Positions 8,370 to 18,159 are shown, numbered from the stretch's first letter. The stretch is 64,000 nt of DNA from JABCPE02 sp963518955 (GCA_963518955.1 CAUQKI010000001.1:248001-312000), one strand, 5' to 3'. Notes: generated by a model not told the origin, from the letters alone. Program-made: numbers and translations.

Positions 8370-8882
8370 ATGAAAAAGATTTTAGCATGTGCATCTTTAT
8401 TTTTTGCTGTAGTTACAGCATCTGCACAAGGAACTTTAGAAGAAAACAATGTACAAATTAACGCTGGTGTAGGGATTTCTAGTTGGGGGATTCCTGTAGT
8501 AGTAGGTGTAGATTATGGAGTTGCAAGAGACTTTACTATTGGAGCAGAGGCTTCTTATCGTTCTAAAAAGGAATCTTGGTATGGTGGAGAATGGAAACAC
8601 ACAGGTTTTAGTATTTCTGCTAATGGTAACTACCACTTCAACAGAATATTAAGACTCCCTTCAGAATTTGATCTTTATGCAGGTCTTTCTGTAGGATACT
8701 ATCACTGGACTCACAAATATTCTGATGATTCTATCGAGTATTCAGGAAGTGCTTTTTCTCCTTTTGGAATTGGTGCACAGATTGGTGGTCGTTACTTCTT
8801 CACTAAAAACTTAGGTATCAACCTAGAAGGTGGTGGTGGTAATGTATCTGGTGGTAAAATCGGTATCACTTACAAATTCTAA
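8370..8882 (+). CDS. Small outer-membrane beta-barrel protein
   Basis: The 170-residue product has a signal peptide (MKKILACASLFFAVVTASAQ) and then alternating hydrophobic/aromatic strands typical of an 8-stranded OmpA/OprF-like barrel (for example DYGVARDFTIGAEASY, FSISANGNYHF, DLYAGLSVGYYHW), ending in ITYKF with the C-terminal phenylalanine expected for BAM-dependent folding. A glycine-rich stretch (LEGGGGNVSGG) precedes the last strand. It is a single-gene unit with its own promoter and terminator. Cargo or function is unknown. Confidence 0.85.
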   Translation: MKKILACASLFFAVVTASAQGTLEENNVQINAGVGISSWGIPVVVGVDYGVARDFTIGAEASYRSKKESWYGGEWKHTGFSISANGNYHFNRILRLPSEFDLYAGLSVGYYHWTHKYSDDSIEYSGSAFSPFGIGAQIGGRYFFTKNLGINLEGGGGNVSGGKIGITYKF

Positions 8883-8903
8883 GAAAATATAAAAAACCAA
8901 CAT

Positions 8904-8934
8904 AAAGGAGATAGAAATTTCTATCTCCTTTTTC
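8904..8934 (+). terminator. Terminator of the outer-membrane barrel gene
   Basis: A 28-base perfect palindrome (8904-8931) centred on AAATTT is followed by T residues, 21 bases after the stop. Confidence 0.85.
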
Positions 8935-8983
8935 AGTTATTTTATAAATTCTTTTTTATTTTTAGACCCTAAAATCATAAATA

Positions 8984-10537
8984 ATGTCAAAAAAGGAAAA
9001 ATTTATAGCAGAAACTACGCCTCGCTACACTACAAAAGGGCATTTCTTTACTCTAGGAAAAGGTATTTTGGATGGAGAAGTCATCCCTGAAGTAGATGTA
9101 AATATCCCTCTGCGAACCATCAACAGACATGGTCTCATCGCTGGAGCAACAGGAACAGGAAAAACCAAAACACTACAAGCCTTCGTAGAGCAACTCTCAC
9201 ATCATGGTGTATCTTCTTTGGTAATGGATATCAAGGGTGACCTTTCTGGAATAGCTGCCACAGGGGAAATGAACAGCCGTATCCAAGAAAGATATGATAA
9301 AACCAAACTACCATACCAGCCACAGGCTTTTCCTGTGGAGCTAATGTCTCTCTCTGCGGAGAAAGGAATAAAACTTAGAGCTACTGTTACCGAGTTCGGA
9401 CCTGTGCTTTTGAGTAAAATTCTAGGGCTAAATGATACACAGACCAGCATCATGTCTATAGTTTTCAAATATTGTGATGACAAAGGTCTTCCTCTGATAG
9501 ACTTGGAGGATTTGAAAAAAGTATTACAATATGTAACTGATAATGAACAAGGTAAAAAAGAACTTGCTGATGGATACGGTTCTATCGCTCCTGCATCATT
9601 AGGCGCTATTTTAAGGAGCATCGTGGCGCTGGAACAACAGGGAGCATCACAAATCTTCGGAGAACCTAGTTTCGATGTTTTAGACTTGCTAAAAACCAGA
9701 AATGAAAAGGGTGTGGTAAATATCCTTCGTGTAGTAGATATACAGAACAAGCCTGCTCTGTTCTCTACTTTTATTCTGTCGCTTTTTGCTGAAATATATT
9801 TAACCCTTCCAGAAGCAGGTGACTTGGATAAACCTAAATTGGCTGTTTTCATAGATGAAGCTCATTTAATCTTTAAAGATGCTCCAAAAGTACTTTTAGA
9901 ACAGATAGAAACGATGGTAAAACTTATTCGTTCTAAAGGTGTAGGAATCTATTTCATCACACAGGTGCCTGGCGATATTCCAGAATCTGTTTTGAGCCAG
10001 CTGGGACTAAAAATACAGCACGCCCTAAGAGGATTTACGGCAAAAGACAAAAAAGAAATTTCTAAAGCTGTAGAAAACTATCCTATGAGTGAGTTTTATA
10101 AAGCGAGTGAACTCATCCAGTCCCTTGGTATCGGAGAGGCTTTCGTGACAGCACTAGATGAAAAAGGAATCCCTACTCCGCTGATTCACACCTACCTCAT
10201 CTCTCCAGAAAGTAGAATGGATATCTTATCGCCAGAGGAGATTGACAATCTCGTAAATCAATCGGAATTGGTAAGAAAATACAACCAAACCATTGACAAA
10301 GAGTCTGCCTACGAAATCCTATTACGAAGAATGAACGAAGAGCAGGGAGATTCCGCAAATACAGAAACCAGCAAACCTCAGCAGAACAAACCTGCCAAGG
10401 AAGAGCCTTCTATGTTTGAAAGTATCTTAGGAAGCCCTATGGTTCAGACTTTTGGGAAAACCCTAATGAGAGAAGGCGCAAAAGCCATCATGGGAATGAT
10501 AGGACTGAAAAAGACCACCAAAGGTTCAAAAAAATAA
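8984..10537 (+). CDS. HerA-like / DUF853 P-loop ATPase
   Basis: The 517-residue cytoplasmic protein has Walker A GATGTGKT (54-61), an SSLVMDIKGDLSG segment, and Walker B KLAVFIDEAHLIF followed by IRSKGVGIYFITQ, the order seen in DUF853 (YjgR-like) relatives of HerA/FtsK. No NurA-like nuclease is adjacent, so a HerA-NurA repair role is not supported. The C-terminal 80 residues are Gln/Lys/Pro-rich and end in a basic tail. Function in this family is largely uncharacterised; a translocase or helicase role is only inferred from the fold. Confidence 0.85.
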   Translation: MSKKEKFIAETTPRYTTKGHFFTLGKGILDGEVIPEVDVNIPLRTINRHGLIAGATGTGKTKTLQAFVEQLSHHGVSSLVMDIKGDLSGIAATGEMNSRIQERYDKTKLPYQPQAFPVELMSLSAEKGIKLRATVTEFGPVLLSKILGLNDTQTSIMSIVFKYCDDKGLPLIDLEDLKKVLQYVTDNEQGKKELADGYGSIAPASLGAILRSIVALEQQGASQIFGEPSFDVLDLLKTRNEKGVVNILRVVDIQNKPALFSTFILSLFAEIYLTLPEAGDLDKPKLAVFIDEAHLIFKDAPKVLLEQIETMVKLIRSKGVGIYFITQVPGDIPESVLSQLGLKIQHALRGFTAKDKKEISKAVENYPMSEFYKASELIQSLGIGEAFVTALDEKGIPTPLIHTYLISPESRMDILSPEEIDNLVNQSELVRKYNQTIDKESAYEILLRRMNEEQGDSANTETSKPQQNKPAKEEPSMFESILGSPMVQTFGKTLMREGAKAIMGMIGLKKTTKGSKK

Positions 10538-10548
10538 TTTTTTATTTA

Positions 10549-10590
10549 AAATTCCCTTCAAAAACGAAGGGAATTTATTTTTATTTATAA
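10549..10590 (+). terminator. Terminator of the HerA-like gene
   Basis: An 11-bp perfect stem (10549-10559 with 10566-10576) is followed by a T-rich stretch. Confidence 0.85.
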
Positions 10591-10652
10591 AAATAACCTA
10601 CCAAAATAAAGCAGGGACAGGACTAAACATTGACCATTTATCATTAAAACTT

Positions 10653-10660
10653 TATCTTTG
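10653..10660 (+). promoter_or_regulatory. Predicted promoter of the exonuclease gene (-7 box)
   Basis: TATCTTTG, an exact TAnnTTTG match. Transcription would begin near 10667, which rules against a TTG start at 10666 and supports the ATG at 10681. Confidence 0.6.
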
Positions 10661-10680
10661 CAGCTTTGATTGATGGTAAA

Positions 10681-11904
10681 ATGTATTCGGTAATAGACAT
10701 AGAAAGTAACGGCGCAGGATTCAGAGAGGAATGTATCATAGAACTCGCTATTTTTATTTATGATGGACATGAGGTGGTAGACCAGTTCATCACACTCATC
10801 AATCCCGAAGCCGAAATTACCCAATATGTCCAAAAACTCACTGGGATAACGCCTAAAATGGTCAAAAGAGCACCAAAATTCCACGAAATAGCAAAACGAG
10901 TGATAGAAATGACCGAAAACACCACTCTCGTGGGACACAATGTAGAGTTTGACTATCGTATGCTGCGCCAGTCTTTCCGTAGATTAGGATTTGATTTTAA
11001 AATCAATACCATAGACACCCTTCCATTGGCCAAAAAACTCATTCCCGATGTAGAAAGCTACTCACTTGGGAAACTTTGTAAATCTGTGGGCATCCCGCTT
11101 TCAGATGCTCATCGTGCTGGTGGCGATGCCAGAGCGACATTGGATTTGTTTAAACTTCTAATTTCAAAAGACACTGAAAACCAGATTATTCAGCAACATC
11201 AAGAAGAGACACAATCCAAACTCTACATCAATAAAATCAACGAACTTACCGAAAATCTACCTTCCGAAAAAGGAATTTTCTACCTACAAGACAAAGCAGG
11301 AAAAATCATTTTCTGTGATTTCAGCGACAATATTTACAAGTCCACAAAGGGAATTTTAAACTCTAAATCCAAAAGAAACATTCAGTTTCAGAAAAATGTA
11401 GAGCAAATCTACTACGAGTTCACAGGCACGGACATCATTGCCCAGCTGATGCTGAAAGAAAAAAAAGTAAAAAGAAATACTTCTAAACCTTTCGCCATAA
11501 GATACAGCCCACAGACAGGCTCTTTCTTCATTTCTTCATCTAAAAAGAATGAAAACGAAACGGATTTATTTAATTTCAAATATCCTTCTCAGGCAGAAAA
11601 AGTATTGGCTTTTCTACAAAAAGAAAATTTAGATTATAAAACCTTGAAAAAGAAAATTTCTTTCGCTGGAAGGAACGAGCTATGGATAGGGCAAGGGAGA
11701 AAACTCGGCGAGCTTTCTTTTCTAGCTTTTAAAGAAGGAAAATTCATCGGTTATGGTTTCTACGAGCTCTATCATCAGACGCTCTCTTGGGAAAAAATCC
11801 TGAAACTTACCATTCCCGTTACCACACTTCCAAAAGAAATAAAAAACGAGATGCAGATAGCCTATCTCAAAGGAGAATTTAAGGTTATCAAAATCAATTC
11901 GTAG
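10681..11904 (+). CDS. DnaQ-like DEDDh 3'-5' exonuclease with C-terminal extension
   Basis: The 407-residue protein has an N-terminal exonuclease fold: Exo I YSVIDIESN, Exo II TTLVGHNVEFDYRML, and Exo III HRAGGDARATLDLF with the His and Asp of the DEDDh class (residues about 1-165). This resembles the epsilon subunit of DNA polymerase III. The C-terminal 230 residues start LPSEKGIFYLQDKAGKIIFC, which aligns with the GIY-YIG nuclease start in DnaQ-UvrC/Cho fusions, but the catalytic signature looks eroded (see findings). Its 3' end overlaps the convergent aat gene by 11 bases. It could act in DNA proofreading, repair or RNA processing. Confidence 0.85.
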   Translation: MYSVIDIESNGAGFREECIIELAIFIYDGHEVVDQFITLINPEAEITQYVQKLTGITPKMVKRAPKFHEIAKRVIEMTENTTLVGHNVEFDYRMLRQSFRRLGFDFKINTIDTLPLAKKLIPDVESYSLGKLCKSVGIPLSDAHRAGGDARATLDLFKLLISKDTENQIIQQHQEETQSKLYINKINELTENLPSEKGIFYLQDKAGKIIFCDFSDNIYKSTKGILNSKSKRNIQFQKNVEQIYYEFTGTDIIAQLMLKEKKVKRNTSKPFAIRYSPQTGSFFISSSKKNENETDLFNFKYPSQAEKVLAFLQKENLDYKTLKKKISFAGRNELWIGQGRKLGELSFLAFKEGKFIGYGFYELYHQTLSWEKILKLTIPVTTLPKEIKNEMQIAYLKGEFKVIKINS

Positions 11905-12538
11905 ACTTACGGAGAATATCCAAAAACTCTATTTTAGGGATTTCCCTCGCTCCAAGGCTTTCCAAATGCTCCGTATAAACCTGACAATCTATGAGTTGGT
12001 ATCGGTCAGCATTTTTTTCTACAAACTGAATAAATCCTGCTTTGCTGGCATTACTCACCTTGCTAAACATGCTTTCTCCACAGAAAACATGCCCCATTTC
12101 CACACCATAAAAACCTCCTACCAATTCCCCATTTTCCCAGACTTCTATGCTTTTGGCTTTTCCCTGCTGATTTAGTTCTGTGTACGCCTTTATCATTTCT
12201 TCCGAAATCCAAGTTCCATCCTGCCCTCTTCGTGAAATACTCGCACAATTTCTCATCACTTCCTCAAAACATTTATTTTCTGTGAAAACAAATTTACCAT
12301 CTCTCAGGATTTTTCGCATGGATTTAGAAACCTTTATTTCTTCTGGAAAAAGCACAAACCGAGGATCTGGACTCCACCAGAAAATCTCATCACCTTCATT
12401 GAACCATGGAAAAATCCCCAAAGAATAAGCCAAAATCAGCCGCTGAGCAGACAAATCTCCTCCTACGGCAACAATCTCGCTTTCGGGATGATATTTGTAC
12501 GGGTCTGGAAACCAAATTTCAGAATCTAATTGATACAT
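11894..12538 (-). CDS. aat: Leucyl/phenylalanyl-tRNA-protein transferase
   Basis: Aat transfers Leu or Phe from tRNA to proteins with N-terminal Arg or Lys, marking them for ClpS/ClpAP degradation (N-degron pathway). The 214-residue product shows the family landmarks FPDPYKYHPESEIVAVGGDL, LGIFPWFNEG, WWSPDPRFVL and GGFYGVEMGHVFCGESMFS. Length is normal. It converges with the exonuclease gene (11-base overlap). No clpS or clpA lies in the window; a ClpC is present further away. Confidence 0.95.
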   Translation of the reverse strand: MYQLDSEIWFPDPYKYHPESEIVAVGGDLSAQRLILAYSLGIFPWFNEGDEIFWWSPDPRFVLFPEEIKVSKSMRKILRDGKFVFTENKCFEEVMRNCASISRRGQDGTWISEEMIKAYTELNQQGKAKSIEVWENGELVGGFYGVEMGHVFCGESMFSKVSNASKAGFIQFVEKNADRYQLIDCQVYTEHLESLGAREIPKIEFLDILRKSTN

Positions 12539-12539
12539 T

Positions 12540-12577
12540 TATTAAAATTTAAAAAATCCTACTAAACAGCAGGATTT
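12540..12577 (-). terminator. Terminator of the DUF3127 gene
   Basis: A 10-bp stem with one G-U pair (12554-12563 with 12568-12577) is followed on the minus strand by TTTT and AT-rich DNA, just before aat starts. Confidence 0.65.
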
Positions 12578-12597
12578 ATTTTATAATAAGATTTTAT

Positions 12598-12978
12598 TTA
12601 AAATGGTAAATCATCATCCGACTCTTCATCAAATGGATTGTCATTTACCGCAGAAGATTGTGATGCTGCAGGTGCCGTGTATGCAGGTTTATCAAAGCTG
12701 CCTCCTTCCGTTTTTTCCAATCTCCATGCTGTGATAGAGTTAAAATACTTTACCTGCCCCTCTGGATTTGTCCATTCTCTTCCTCTGATATTGATTCCTA
12801 TCTTTACTTTATCTCCTTCTGACACTTGGTCTAAAAGTGAAATTTTTTCAGATAAAAACTCTATACTGATGGGCTGAGGATATTGTTCCTCTGTAAGTAA
12901 CACCATCTCTCTTTTCTGAAAACCGCTTGGAAAAGTTTGAGTTTCAAATACTTTCTTCACTGTTCCTTGTAATTCCAT
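12598..12978 (-). CDS. DUF3127 protein with SSB-like acidic C-terminal tip
   Basis: The 126-residue protein begins MELQGTVKKVFETQTFPSGF and continues with a small beta-rich domain typical of DUF3127, which is thought to be OB-fold-like (about residues 1-90). A flexible Ala/Ser/Pro linker leads to the terminus NPFDEESDDDLPF. That tail closely resembles the conserved C-terminal tip of single-stranded DNA-binding protein (consensus DDDIPF), which recruits replication and repair enzymes. A DNA-related role is inferred, not shown. It is a single gene with its own terminator. Confidence 0.85.
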   Translation of the reverse strand: MELQGTVKKVFETQTFPSGFQKREMVLLTEEQYPQPISIEFLSEKISLLDQVSEGDKVKIGINIRGREWTNPEGQVKYFNSITAWRLEKTEGGSFDKPAYTAPAASQSSAVNDNPFDEESDDDLPF

Positions 12979-13052
12979 AGAAATATAAATTTTAGCTGGT
13001 AAAGTTAAAAAACTCTTTTAAAAGGAAAAAATAAAAAAATATATATTTATAC

Positions 13053-13082
13053 TTGCAGATTAAAAATAAGTTTGTATATTTG
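13053..13082 (+). promoter_or_regulatory. Promoter of the tRNA cluster
   Basis: TTG (13053-13055), a spacer of exactly 19 bases, then TATATTTG (13075-13082). Both spacing and elements match the Bacteroidota consensus TTG-N19-TAnnTTTG. Transcription should begin near 13089, about 28 bases upstream of the first tRNA. Confidence 0.8.
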
Positions 13083-13116
13083 CAATCACAAAAGAACAAA
13101 GTAGTTCATTTTTTCC

Positions 13117-13198
13117 GCGGATGTGGTGTAATTGGTAGCCACGCCAGACTTAGGATCTGGTGCCGAGAGGCGTGGGGGTTCGAGTCCCTTCATCCGCA
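13117..13198 (+). tRNA. tRNA-Leu (anticodon UAG)
   Basis: The 7-bp acceptor stem GCGGATG pairs with CATCCGC. The anticodon loop CTTAGGA gives UAG. A long variable arm (class II) and the T-loop TTCGAGT are present. CCA is not encoded. Confidence 0.95.
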
Positions 13199-13203
13199 CA
13201 GTT

Positions 13204-13279
13204 GCGAAAATAGCTCAGTTGGTAGAGCACAACCTTGCCAAGGTTGGGGTCGCGGGTTCGAATCCCGTTTTTCGCTCCA
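13204..13279 (+). tRNA. tRNA-Gly (anticodon GCC)
   Basis: The acceptor stem GCGAAAA pairs with TTTTCGC. The anticodon loop TTGCCAA gives GCC, the T-loop is TTCGAAT, and the 3' CCA is encoded, unlike the two flanking tRNA-Leu genes. It is five bases after tRNA-Leu(UAG). Confidence 0.95.
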
Positions 13280-13285
13280 TTCCAT

Positions 13286-13369
13286 GCCCTGGTGGTGGAA
13301 CTGGTAGACACGCAGGACTTAAAATCCTGTGCCTCCTTTGGCGTGCGGGTTCAAGTCCCGCCTGGGGTA
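13286..13369 (+). tRNA. tRNA-Leu (anticodon UAA)
   Basis: The acceptor GCCCTGG pairs with CTGGGGT through three G-U wobbles. The anticodon loop CTTAAAA gives UAA, with a long variable arm and T-loop TTCAAGT. CCA is not encoded. Confidence 0.93.
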
Positions 13370-13373
13370 CTCT

Positions 13374-13417
13374 AAAACCTTGATAATCCACTGATTGCCA
13401 AGGTTTTTTCTTTTTTA
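13374..13417 (+). terminator. Terminator of the tRNA cluster
   Basis: A 9-bp stem (13374-13382 with 13399-13407) is followed by TTCTTTTTT. Confidence 0.75.
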
Positions 13418-13479
13418 TAACATTTCCCTTTTATTAAATTTTATCTTACTTTAAAAATAGTTTTAAAATTAATTTTCTC

Positions 13480-13524
13480 ATAAAAATAAATAAAGCCAAT
13501 CTTTGTAATTAAAGATTGGCTTTA
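13480..13524 (-). terminator. Terminator of the acpP-fabF-rnc-pyk-bacilliredoxin operon
   Basis: A 14-bp perfect stem (13491-13504 with 13511-13524, loop GTAATT) is followed on the minus strand by TTATTTTTATG. It ends the long minus-strand operon. Confidence 0.85.
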
Positions 13525-13547
13525 TTCTTTTTCTAAAAAGTATCTTT

Positions 13548-13958
13548 TTAGCAGAATTCTTCATAAGCTGCCTGTAAGTTAGCAGCGATAGCTCCTGCTG
13601 GATGCCCTTCTATATGATGTCTTTCTATCATATGAACTAGCTCACCATCTTTGAACAAAGCAATAGATGGAGAAGACGGCGGGAATGGCGCCATGTGCTT
13701 TCTCGCTTCTGCTACAGCTTCCGTATCAAATCCCGCAAAAGCAGTCACCAAATGATCTGGCTTCTTATCTCCTGTAAGGGAATAAAGCACCCCTGGTCTT
13801 GCTGCTCCAGCAGAGCAACCACATACGGAGTTGATAACCAATAGCGTAGTCCCTTTCTGTCCAAGTGCTTCTACAACCTGCTCTGGTGTTGTAAGGTCTT
13901 TGAAACCATTTTCTGTAAGTTCTTCCTTCATAGGAATTACTAATTCTTCTGGATACAT
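13548..13958 (-). CDS. BrxA/BrxB-family bacilliredoxin
   Basis: The 136-residue thioredoxin-fold protein has the motif NSVCGCSAGAARPG, where the CGC pair replaces CxxC. This is the YphP/YqiW signature; those proteins remove bacillithiol from S-bacillithiolated proteins in Bacillus. Other cues are the cis-Pro region PPSSPSIALFKDGELVHMIERHHIEG and a terminal Cys. Whether this organism makes bacillithiol is not visible here. It is the last gene of the acpP operon, 36 bases after pyk. Confidence 0.93.
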   Translation of the reverse strand: MYPEELVIPMKEELTENGFKDLTTPEQVVEALGQKGTTLLVINSVCGCSAGAARPGVLYSLTGDKKPDHLVTAFAGFDTEAVAEARKHMAPFPPSSPSIALFKDGELVHMIERHHIEGHPAGAIAANLQAAYEEFC

Positions 13959-13994
13959 AATTTTATTTTTATCAATTTTAGATTAAACAATATT

Positions 13995-15432
<1,438 letters not shown>

Positions 15433-15443
<11 letters not shown>

Positions 15444-15897
15444 AAATTATTATTTGGTATAGTTCATGTTCTGAAGACAGCTGGAATTCTTCTACGGAAT
15501 CCACCCAATCCTGAGGAAAATTTATACTAGAAAAATCCTCCCAGCCATTTTTTGAAAAGATTATATAATCTACTTCTTTATCTATAAAATATTTTTCTTC
15601 GTCTCCCTGCTGAAAAAGCTCATTTGGACTTGTTTGTTTTGTTTCGGACCAAAAAGACTTGTTAGCAAAGATAGTAAATTTAGCTTGTGTAATTTCATCA
15701 TAAGTTTCAAACTTTGGAAATTTATAATGCCTAAAATAATCCTCTGCTATTAGGTCATTAGCCCTATGAAAATTAAACAAATTGAGTTGATTTACCTTGA
15801 AAAACAGCTCATGATTAGATATTTGTTGTTTCAATTTTATCAACCCTATTAGAATTTCTTCTTCTTCAAAATCAAGGAAAATTTTGTTATTTTTCAA
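15433..15897 (-). CDS. IPExxxVDY-family protein
   Basis: The 154-residue cytoplasmic protein contains the segment KYFIDKEVDYIIFSKNG, a divergent form of the IPExxxVDY motif that names this Bacteroidota family. Placement between rnc and pyk is a familiar flavobacterial arrangement and supports the assignment. It overlaps rnc by 11 bases upstream and pyk by 11 bases downstream. Function is unknown; the conserved neighbourhood suggests a link to RNA processing or operon architecture, which is inference. Confidence 0.75.
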
Positions 15898-16648
15898 GGA
15901 TATTTTCTCTTTTATTTAATGCATAAAACGCTCTTTTAGCCGCTTTTTCTTCGGCTTTTTTCTTTGAAGACTCAGAGGCGCAGCCTACTTTTTCTTCATT
16001 AAGCAAGACCGAACACCTGAAACAGATACTCTTATTAGGCAGGAGTTCCTCAGCAGTTTCATATTGTATCTTCACTTTCTTTTTCTGTCCCCATTCTAGA
16101 AGAAGGCTCTTGTAGCTTACTATTTTGTTTTCTATTCTAGTAATCTCACTTGGGTTAAGGAGCCATCTTTCAACAACGGACTGGCACATTTCATAATTAG
16201 CATCCAAATACACCGCTCCCACCAAAGCTTCCAACAAATTCCCCGAGATATTTTCTCCTAAAACTTGTAATTTAGAATTCTGAATATAGCTGGTCAAACA
16301 CAGCTGTTCGCCCAAGCGATTAAGATTTTGTCTATTGACTATCTTAGACTTCATTTGCGTGAGATAGCCTTCATTGTGATTAGGATAGCTTTCATACAAA
16401 TAACAAGAAATGATGCTTCCTATCATAGCATCTCCCAAAAACTCGAGTCTTTCGTAATTCTTGGAACAGCCACCATCTTTAGAATTTTTTTTTAAGGAAA
16501 ATGCCTCTCTGTATAGCTCTATATCTTGGATTTTAAATCCAACGAGTTTACTAATCTCGGCAATAAATTTCAGATCCCTATCGGGGTATTTTGTATTTCT
16601 TCTTTTCTTTAATAGAAAGTCCGAAATATACCTCCTAATCTTATTCAT
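15887..16648 (-). CDS. rnc: Ribonuclease III
   Basis: RNase III cleaves double-stranded RNA, including rRNA precursors. The 253-residue product carries the signature NYERLEFLGDAMIGSI with catalytic Glu and Asp, a second catalytic helix NISGNLLEALVGAVYLD, and a C-terminal dsRNA-binding domain (about residues 180-245). In the second helix an Asn occupies the place where E. coli has Asp114 (see findings). The ATG shares one base with the fabF stop codon (TAATG), so the two are translationally coupled. Confidence 0.95.
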   Translation of the reverse strand: MNKIRRYISDFLLKKRRNTKYPDRDLKFIAEISKLVGFKIQDIELYREAFSLKKNSKDGGCSKNYERLEFLGDAMIGSIISCYLYESYPNHNEGYLTQMKSKIVNRQNLNRLGEQLCLTSYIQNSKLQVLGENISGNLLEALVGAVYLDANYEMCQSVVERWLLNPSEITRIENKIVSYKSLLLEWGQKKKVKIQYETAEELLPNKSICFRCSVLLNEEKVGCASESSKKKAEEKAAKRAFYALNKRENILEK

Positions 16649-17892
16649 TAGATTTTCTTAAATAGAACGCAGGCATTATGTCCTCCGAAACCGAAAGTGT
16701 TACTCATTGCTACTTTCACATCTCTCTGAACAGCTTTATTAAATGTAAAATTAAGACGAGAGTCTATCTGTTCATCATCAGTAAAATGATTGATAGTAGG
16801 AGGTACCACACCATGAACGATGGTTCCTAATGCGGCTATAGCTTCTATAACACCTGCTGCACCTAGAAGATGCCCAGTCATAGATTTTGTAGAGTTTATT
16901 TGAATATTATAAGCATGTTCTCCGAATAGTTTAGCGATAGCACTAGATTCTGCCACATCCCCAAGAGGTGTAGATGTACCATGCATATTGATGTGATCTA
17001 CCTCATTAGGCTGAACACCAGCATCTTCTAAACAATTTTTCATCACAAGATACGCACCTAGTCCTTCTGGATGTGGAGCTGTCATGTGGTAAGCATCGGC
17101 ACTTAGACCTGCTCCTTTTAGCTCTGCATAGATAGTTGCTCCTCGCTTTACGGCATGCTCATATTCTTCAAGAATAATACAACCTGCTCCTTCTCCAAGA
17201 ACAAAACCATCACGGTCTTTGTCAAATGGTCTAGATGCTGTTTTTGGGTCATCGTTTCTAGTAGAAAGCGCCATCAAGGCATTAAAACCTCCCACACCAC
17301 TGGCTGTAACAGCAGCTTCTGACCCTCCACATACGATGACATCTGCTTTTCCTAATTGGATAAGCATCTTGGCATCTATCAGAGCATTGGTCGATGATGC
17401 ACACGCAGAAACAGTAGTATAATTGGGCCCATGGAATCCATATTCTATAGATATATTCCCTGGCGTGATATCAGCTATCATCTTAGGAATAAAGAACGGA
17501 TTAAACCTAGGAACATCTGTATTTGCCCAGCCTAAAACTTCGGCTTCAAAAGTTCCTAATCCTCCAATTCCAGAACCCCAAACTACACCTACTCTATCCT
17601 TGTTTACCTCATCTTCTATTATTCTACTATGTGCCACAGCTTCTTTTGCTGCAACAAGCCCCAACTGCGTATTTCTGTCCATTTTCTTCGCCTCTTTCTT
17701 ATCAAAATGAGCAAGAGGGTCAAAATTTTTGACTTCACAGGCAAATTGAGTTTTAAAATTAGTAGAATCAAAAAGAGTAATAGGTGCAGCACCGCTTACG
17801 CCCTTAGTGAGATTTTCCCAATATTCTTGTGCATTACTACCCAGTGGCGTAATGGCTCCAAAACCTGTAACTACTACTCTCTTTAATTCCAT
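16648..17892 (-). CDS. fabF: Beta-ketoacyl-ACP synthase II
   Basis: FabF condenses malonyl-ACP with acyl-ACP in fatty-acid elongation. The 414-residue thiolase-fold enzyme has the nucleophile Cys164 in VSACASSTNALIDA and the two active-site histidines in NMHGTSTPLGD and STKSMTGHLLGAAG. Length and order are standard. It follows acpP by 30 bases and leads directly into rnc. Confidence 0.97.
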   Translation of the reverse strand: MELKRVVVTGFGAITPLGSNAQEYWENLTKGVSGAAPITLFDSTNFKTQFACEVKNFDPLAHFDKKEAKKMDRNTQLGLVAAKEAVAHSRIIEDEVNKDRVGVVWGSGIGGLGTFEAEVLGWANTDVPRFNPFFIPKMIADITPGNISIEYGFHGPNYTTVSACASSTNALIDAKMLIQLGKADVIVCGGSEAAVTASGVGGFNALMALSTRNDDPKTASRPFDKDRDGFVLGEGAGCIILEEYEHAVKRGATIYAELKGAGLSADAYHMTAPHPEGLGAYLVMKNCLEDAGVQPNEVDHINMHGTSTPLGDVAESSAIAKLFGEHAYNIQINSTKSMTGHLLGAAGVIEAIAALGTIVHGVVPPTINHFTDDEQIDSRLNFTFNKAVQRDVKVAMSNTFGFGGHNACVLFKKI

Positions 17893-17922
17893 AATTTTTT
17901 TAGTTTTTCAGTAAAACAATTA

Positions 17923-18159
17923 CTACTTAATCACTTCCTCGATGTAAGCGATTGCATGACCTACAGTCTGAATTTTTTCAGCTTGGTCATCTGGGATTTG
18001 AATGTTAAATTCTTTTTCAAATTCCATGATCAATTCTACTGTATCCAAAGAATCAGCTCCTAAATCGTTAGTGAAGCTAGCTTCTGGAGTTACTTCTGTT
18101 TCTTCAACATCAAGCTTATCAGCAATGATAGCTTTTACTCTAGATGTAATGTCTGACAT
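17923..18159 (-). CDS. acpP: Acyl carrier protein
   Basis: This is the 78-residue acidic carrier of growing acyl chains. Ser37 in DLGADSLDTVEL is the phosphopantetheine attachment site. The frame extends upstream, but the ATG at 18159 gives the family N-terminus MSDITSRVKAIIADKL, and the predicted promoter lies between 18190 and 18218, inside the longer frame. It is the first gene of the operon running to the bacilliredoxin. Confidence 0.97.
   Translation of the reverse strand: MSDITSRVKAIIADKLDVEETEVTPEASFTNDLGADSLDTVELIMEFEKEFNIQIPDDQAEKIQTVGHAIAYIEEVIK

Noticed and set aside
9202..9852. 216-codon open frame on the minus strand
   Set aside because: It is antisense to the HerA-like ATPase gene with low-complexity Ser/Pro/Arg content and no recognisable domain.
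10666..10680. TTG start for the exonuclease gene
   Set aside because: It would lie at the predicted transcription start of the TATCTTTG promoter. The ATG at 10681 begins directly with the exonuclease domain.
13053..13383. Two overlapping 83-84 codon open frames on the plus strand
   Set aside because: They run across the three tRNA genes, and their start lies at the tRNA promoter. The tRNA structures explain the sequence.
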